A DNA stretch of 7,644 nt from assembly GCA_034439915.1 (NCBI GenBank), contig JAWXBI010000208.1, forward strand, positions 1 through 7,644, in the 5' to 3' direction. The notes below the pieces were generated by a model that saw only the letters and a list, made by a program, of their open reading frames with translations, made no database searches and was not told where the DNA came from. The DNA comes from JADJLQ01 sp034439915 (lineage in GTDB: Bacteria; Bacteroidota; Bacteroidia; Chitinophagales; Saprospiraceae). Below, piece after piece: positions 4,418-7,644 of this stretch. How positions within the stretch are numbered: the stretch's first letter is position 1; every line of letters starts with the position of its first letter. Made by a program: the position numbers and the translations under genes.

Positions 4418-5476
4418 ATGACAAAAGAAGAAGGAATTAATCAAGTCTATGGAGGTGGAGGCCATGTGGTAATTCTGGGGGCCGGTGCTAGCATTGCATC
4501 CACTAGACGAAATCCTGAGGTAACTGGCAAGCTCTTACCTTCAATGGATAACTTTATTGACCTAGTAGGTTTAACCGATTTAGTAGATCAAATACCTGAT
4601 CACCTGCGTGCTAATAATTTTGAAAAATTATACGGGAACCTGCATAGAGAGGATCCTGGATCATCCCTAATTCTTGAAATGGAGGAAAGGATAAGAAACT
4701 ATTTCAGTTCAATGAAACTTCCCGATGTGCCTACCGTTTATGACTACTTAGTTTTGTCCTTGAGAAGGAAGGATATGATTGCGACTTTTAATTGGGACCC
4801 TTTTCTATACCAGGCTTGGGTAAGGAATGGAGAAGGATTTACAAAAGATATACCAAATATTTGTTTTTTGCACGGAAATGTTGCTATAGGGTATAACAAT
4901 AAACTTAAAAAGAGCGGGCCATCTGGGATGTATTTCGATAGAGAGGAGACTATGTTTTCTGAGCCAACTAAATTATTATATCCGATTGAACAGAAAAATT
5001 ACTCAGAAGATGAATACATTGAGTCTCAGTGGAAAAGAGTTAAACATTGGCTAGGTAAAGAAAGTACAGGGCGTGTCACAGTATTCGGGTATGGAGCTCC
5101 GGTTTCGGATGTTGAAGCAGTTAAACTATTAAATGAGGCATGGGGAACGCCTTATGGCCGAAGAAATGAACAATTTGAAGTAATTGATATTGCTTCCGAA
5201 GGTCAATTGCGTGATAGATGGAGTGGTTTTATTTATTCTCACCATTATGATATTACGAACGATTATTTTGGTTCTTCTTTGGCTTATAATCCAAGGCGAA
5301 CAAGCGAAGACTATTTTAATCGTTTTCACCCGATGACACCAAGTGAAGCTTTTAGGGAGCCTAATCCGGTGCCTAATGACTTAAAAACGTTTGAAGATTT
5401 GTGGAAGTGGCATGAGTCTCTGATCGCAGCTGAAGAAAGAAAACAGGAAGAAAAGAAAGGAGGAATAGGATCCTGA
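4418..5476 (+). CDS. Stand-alone SIR2-like NAD-binding protein, candidate defence effector
   Basis: This 352-residue protein has the SIR2-family signatures in order. VVILGAGAS at 17-25 is the NAD-binding glycine motif. IATFNWDPF at 121-129 is the TxNxD motif. FLHGN at 150-154 holds the catalytic-type His152. TVFGYGAPVSD at 221-231 is the late GxSxxD-like nucleotide-binding motif. The Cys zinc module of true sirtuin deacylases is absent, so it belongs to the divergent SIR2-like group, several members of which (for example ThsA and other prokaryotic SIR2 effectors) hydrolyse NAD+ during anti-phage defence. The C-terminal region from about 240, with a charged helical end, has no domain I recognise. 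The protein has no signal peptide. No TIR, Argonaute or ATPase partner is visible. It is transcribed away from the tandem Cys/His pair. Confidence 0.8.
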   Translation: MTKEEGINQVYGGGGHVVILGAGASIASTRRNPEVTGKLLPSMDNFIDLVGLTDLVDQIPDHLRANNFEKLYGNLHREDPGSSLILEMEERIRNYFSSMKLPDVPTVYDYLVLSLRRKDMIATFNWDPFLYQAWVRNGEGFTKDIPNICFLHGNVAIGYNNKLKKSGPSGMYFDREETMFSEPTKLLYPIEQKNYSEDEYIESQWKRVKHWLGKESTGRVTVFGYGAPVSDVEAVKLLNEAWGTPYGRRNEQFEVIDIASEGQLRDRWSGFIYSHHYDITNDYFGSSLAYNPRRTSEDYFNRFHPMTPSEAFREPNPVPNDLKTFEDLWKWHESLIAAEERKQEEKKGGIGS

Positions 5477-5577
5477 GGGCAGAAATATATTTTTTGAAAG
5501 GCACACCAAAAACTACAAAAAGATGCATCCATAAAGCAGTTACGTTTTTATCCCTTTTATTACTAATTTTTCCTCAT
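5477..5577. other. AT-rich spacer before the interrupted gene
   Basis: About 100 bases between the SIR2-like stop and the truncated signal-peptide frame. No gene, terminator hairpin or clear promoter pair is seen. Only a TAcgTTTT at 5541-5548 weakly resembles a -7 box. Confidence 0.4.
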
Positions 5578-5640
5578 ATGAAAATACTACTATTTATTAC
5601 TGGTCTAATTTTATTAAACACTAACGTTATTTCCCAGTAA
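5578..5640 (+). pseudogene. Secreted-protein gene cut by the IS66 element after its signal peptide
   Basis: An ATG at 5578-5580 opens a 20-codon frame with a textbook Bacteroidota signal peptide: Lys2, a hydrophobic core LLFITGLILL, then NTNVISQ. The Gln of the last codon is the usual first mature residue in this phylum. The next codon, TAA at 5638-5640, lies inside the GTAAGC end of the IS66 element, so the stop is supplied by the insertion. The rest of the gene should resume beyond the right end of the element, outside this window. A chance frame is possible, but the match of signal peptide and insertion point argues against it. Confidence 0.65.
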
Positions 5641-5656
5641 GCACCCGACGAAGCAC
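5637..5656 (+). repeat. IS66 left terminal sequence with an AAGCAC direct repeat
   Basis: GTAAGC begins the element. AAGCAC at 5639-5644 recurs at 5651-5656, 12 bases (about one helical turn) later, as expected for paired transposase contacts. The matching inverted repeat should be at the unseen right end. Confidence 0.65.
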
Positions 5657-5659
5657 ATC

Positions 5660-5690
5660 TTTCGAGCTCCACTGTTGCGGCATAGATTTG
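5660..5690 (+). promoter_or_regulatory. Bacteroidota-type promoter for tnpA
   Basis: TAGATTTG at 5683-5690 is a perfect TAnnTTTG -7 box. TTTC at 5660-5663, 19 bases before it, is one base off the TTTG -33 box. The predicted transcript would start around 5694-5698, within the A-run, leaving a leader of under about ten bases before the tnpA ATG. Confidence 0.55.
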
Positions 5691-5705
5691 CTTAAAAAAG
5701 CAAAT
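5686..5705 (+). promoter_or_regulatory. 8-bp hairpin covering the tnpA start codon
   Basis: ATTTGCTT (5686-5693) and AAGCAAAT (5698-5705) form a perfect 8-bp stem with an AAAA loop. The right arm includes the first two bases of the tnpA ATG (5704-5706). The left arm overlaps the -7 box, so mRNA from the element's own promoter would lack it, while mRNA reading in from outside would contain the full hairpin. Confidence 0.6.
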
Positions 5706-6015
5706 GAATAAACTTCAAACAACCAGGGAAGAAGGATTGGCCATAATCGCGTCCTGGAAATCAAGTGGCAAAACTAGCAGAGAATTTTGTGAGGAGCAAA
5801 ATATTGCCTACCATAGGCTCCAGTATTGGCATGGGGTATATAAACGTGAACAAGGTGGCAGTAAATTCAAAACAACTACTGCTAAATTTATTCCGATCAT
5901 CTTAAAATCAGAAGACTCTGGGATTCCCGGATTAGAAATACATACCCCCACAGGGTATTCGGTTAAGGTTTTTCAAACAGTGAATCTGACCGAATTGATT
6001 TCTTTCTTGAAATGA
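5704..6015 (+). CDS. tnpA: IS66-family accessory protein TnpA
   Basis: This 103-residue protein matches the IS66 TnpA type: an N-terminal helix-turn-helix at about residues 10-45 (REEGLAIIASWKSSGKTSRE, then FCEEQNIAYHRLQYWHGVYK), a linker, and a C-terminal part with the GLEIHTPTGYSVKV strand typical of the family. In IS66 elements TnpA is needed for transposition together with TnpB and TnpC, probably by binding the ends. Length is normal. The start codon lies in a hairpin (separate entry) and has no Shine-Dalgarno site. tnpB begins 13 bases after the TGA. Confidence 0.88.
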   Translation: MNKLQTTREEGLAIIASWKSSGKTSREFCEEQNIAYHRLQYWHGVYKREQGGSKFKTTTAKFIPIILKSEDSGIPGLEIHTPTGYSVKVFQTVNLTELISFLK

Positions 6016-6028
6016 GGAATTCACCATC

Positions 6029-6418
6029 ATGTTGCATTTATCAAAGGGGCAAGGATATTGGCTGTATGGTGAGGATACAGATATGCGTAAAGGCTTTGAC
6101 CGGCTGCATGGATTAGTAAAAGATCAAATGCATCAGGATATTTTCCGTGGCGATATCTATATTTTTATCAACAAGAGAAGGAACCAAATAAAGCTCCTGC
6201 ATTGGGAAGGAGATGGTCTGAGTATGTATTATAAGCGATTAGAAAAAGGGACCTATGAATTACCCCGGGGAACGATCCAGGGTGGGGGTATAACCATAAG
6301 TTCGGAGCAGTTGCAATACATCTTATCCGGGATCATATTAAATAGTATAAAAAGGAGAAAAAGATATGTACATACAGGCAACTTACATGATGAAAAAACG
6401 TTATGTAATAATACTTGA
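6029..6418 (+). CDS. tnpB: IS66-family accessory protein TnpB
   Basis: This 129-residue protein carries the conserved TnpB core (PF05717 type): DMRKGFDRLHGLV at about 18-30, then GDIYIFINKRRNQIKLLHWE, and GDGLSMYYKRLEKGTY. Its role with TnpA and TnpC in transposition is genetically established for IS66 relatives but its biochemistry is unclear. The Lys/Arg-rich end (IKRRKRY) is followed by about 15 residues beyond the usual end of the family, perhaps only a run-on to the tnpC start. GAGG at 6014-6017 in the tnpA stop region may serve as a weak, somewhat distant ribosome site. The TGA at 6416-6418 overlaps the tnpC ATG as TGATG, indicating translational coupling. Confidence 0.88.
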   Translation: MLHLSKGQGYWLYGEDTDMRKGFDRLHGLVKDQMHQDIFRGDIYIFINKRRNQIKLLHWEGDGLSMYYKRLEKGTYELPRGTIQGGGITISSEQLQYILSGIILNSIKRRKRYVHTGNLHDEKTLCNNT

Positions 6419-7644
6419 TGGAGTCCAATTACCAAGATTTATACGAAGCCAATTGTAAACTTCAATCCATCAATGAAGAGCTTCAACTGGAAATCAGTAC
6501 CCTTAAATTGCAACTGGCCCAGATCCGGAAAATGATTTATGGGAGTAAGCAGGAGAGGTTTGTATCTCAAACGCATCCGGAACAATTAAGTCTTGGGATC
6601 GAAGACGAAACTGAGGGAGTCATTGCGAGCCAGTCCATTCAGAAAATAAATTATCAGCGGGTACAACCCAAACCAAATCCAGTGCCTCCCAATCATCCTG
6701 GTCGAAATAAATTGCCAGATCATTTGGAAAGAAAAATCATAGTAATTGAGCCGGATGGAGTCACCAACTCAATGAAGAAAATCGGAGAAGAGATCACCGA
6801 AGAACTCGAACTCGAACCTGGAAAATTATTTGTAAACCGATACGTTCGACCCAAGTACGTTCAACCCACTACGGAACAAATAATCATTGCTCCCATGGTG
6901 GATCGACCATTGCCCAAAGTTATTGCAGGAGCTGGGTTATTGGCTCAATTGATGATTGACAAATATGTAGATCACCTCCCAATCTATCGGATCTGTGAGC
7001 GCTTTAAAAGGGACAATGTAAATATCCCTTACAATACCATGGTAGATTGGGTCGGGCAAGCCATCAACCTGATCCTGCCACTATATGAAGTCTTGAAGAA
7101 AAAAATATTGAACAGCAATTACCTCCATGCAGATGAAACCGGAATAAAAGTATTAGATAAAGATAAAAAGGGCAGTACTCACCAGGGATGGTTTTGGGTC
7201 TATCATAACAGTATAGAGCGGATGGTATTGTTTGACTACCAGCCCACCCGCGGCAGAGCTGCTCCACATGAACTATTAAAAAATTACAAGGGACATCTTC
7301 AGACAGATGGATACAATGTATATGATATATTCAAGCAGAATAAGGATATTACCGTTTTAAATTGCATGGCTCATGCCCGTAGAATGTTTTTTGAAGCTCA
7401 ACCAAATGATACTATCCGCAGTGCAGCCGCATTAGGTTTTATTCAACAACTCTATGCTATAGAGCGATCTATAAAAGACCCAAATTTTACCCTAGATCAA
7501 ATCCTGTCGGAAAGGCACCAAAAGTCAGTCCCGATCCTCAATCAGTTCAATCATTGGTTAAAAATCAATCTGTTGGAAGTATTACCCAAAAGCCCAATCG
7601 GAAAAGCAATTGCGTATACCCTTGAACGATGGAAGGAGTTAACC
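6418..7644 (+). CDS. tnpC: IS66-family transposase TnpC (3' end outside window)
   Basis: The frame is open for 409 codons to the window edge with no stop, so this is a partial gene; family members are about 500 residues. A Leu/Glu-rich helix (about 1-45) resembles the N-terminal coiled coil, followed by KMIYGSKQERF. A linker and the GRNKLPDHLER segment lead to a region (about 100-160, IGEEITEELELEPG, RYVRPKYV) where many IS66 transposases have a Cys zinc finger; here the Cys are missing, as in many Bacteroidota members. The DDE catalytic core begins with Asp239 (LHADETG) and Asp297 (LQTDGYNVYD). CMAHARR (316-322) is the conserved Cys-His segment. The third acidic residue lies beyond the window. 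The start ATG at 6418 overlaps the tnpB stop. Confidence 0.92.
   Translation, partial: MESNYQDLYEANCKLQSINEELQLEISTLKLQLAQIRKMIYGSKQERFVSQTHPEQLSLGIEDETEGVIASQSIQKINYQRVQPKPNPVPPNHPGRNKLPDHLERKIIVIEPDGVTNSMKKIGEEITEELELEPGKLFVNRYVRPKYVQPTTEQIIIAPMVDRPLPKVIAGAGLLAQLMIDKYVDHLPIYRICERFKRDNVNIPYNTMVDWVGQAINLILPLYEVLKKKILNSNYLHADETGIKVLDKDKKGSTHQGWFWVYHNSIERMVLFDYQPTRGRAAPHELLKNYKGHLQTDGYNVYDIFKQNKDITVLNCMAHARRMFFEAQPNDTIRSAAALGFIQQLYAIERSIKDPNFTLDQILSERHQKSVPILNQFNHWLKINLLEVLPKSPIGKAIAYTLERWKELT

Larger units (their letters stand above)
5637..7644 (+). mobile_element. IS66-family insertion sequence, left end and most of the body
   Basis: The element starts at GTAAGC (5637-5642), the typical IS66 terminal sequence, and contains tnpA, tnpB and the first 409 codons of tnpC in that order. 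The right end is outside the window. IS66 elements usually make 8-bp target duplications; the predicted one is ATTTCCCA at 5629-5636, to be repeated after the right end. All three frames are intact as far as seen, so the copy could be active. Confidence 0.88.

Noticed and set aside
4418..5476. Thoeris or short-Argonaute system
   Set aside because: The SIR2-like protein is present but no TIR-domain or Argonaute gene is found in the window.
5129..5532. Two minus-strand frames over the SIR2 gene end
   Set aside because: Antisense shadows of a protein with clear motifs.
7064..7267. Minus-strand 67-residue frame
   Set aside because: Antisense to the DDE core of the transposase.

Overview
The window looks like an accessory region of a Bacteroidota chromosome or large plasmid, probably from the Cytophagia side, although the class is a guess. 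Several things point there. Genes are preceded by A-rich leaders rather than strong Shine-Dalgarno sites. A perfect TAnnTTTG -7 box precedes tnpA. Signal peptides end just before Gln. The IS66 proteins have the tnpA-tnpB-tnpC layout with a transposase that lacks the usual Cys pairs. There is no housekeeping gene, rRNA, tRNA or CRISPR array.

Layout, left to right. Bases 1-91 look like the end of an IS21-type insertion sequence, with three G-run/GTCA.../CCGGAAT repeats. It abuts the stop codon of an excisionase-like HTH gene (92-382, minus). A gene-free stretch (383-783) holds two short-repeat clusters resembling iterons. A tight minus-strand cluster follows (transcribed 1796 to 784): a small HExxH metallopeptidase-like protein, a 160-residue protein made of two ungapped repeats 82 residues apart, and a 65-residue Cys/His protein. 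Upstream of it (1756-2247) lie decayed minus-strand reading frames with at least two, possibly three, frameshifts. A short ribbon-helix-helix gene (2290-2475, plus) is followed by a secreted trypsin-like protease with a complete His/Asp/Ser triad (2567-3481, plus). GC-rich intergenic DNA with REP-like palindromic repeats surrounds two tandem paralogues of the Cys/His protein (3756-3980 and 4000-4233, minus). Divergent from these is a stand-alone SIR2-like protein (4418-5476, plus), a candidate NAD+-consuming defence effector. The window ends in an IS66-family element (5637 to beyond 7644), which has cut a secreted-protein gene right after its signal peptide.

How the parts may fit. An excisionase-like HTH, an RHH protein of the relaxosome/antitoxin type and iteron-like repeats suggest the remains of an integrated mobilizable element. 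The protease, the SIR2 protein and the three Cys/His paralogues would be its cargo. This is inference, because no integrase, relaxase or replication gene is visible. The clearest novel items are four: the three-member Cys/His family, the two-repeat protein, the palindromic repeats flanking the tandem paralogues, and a promoter/hairpin arrangement at tnpA that could silence read-in transcripts.
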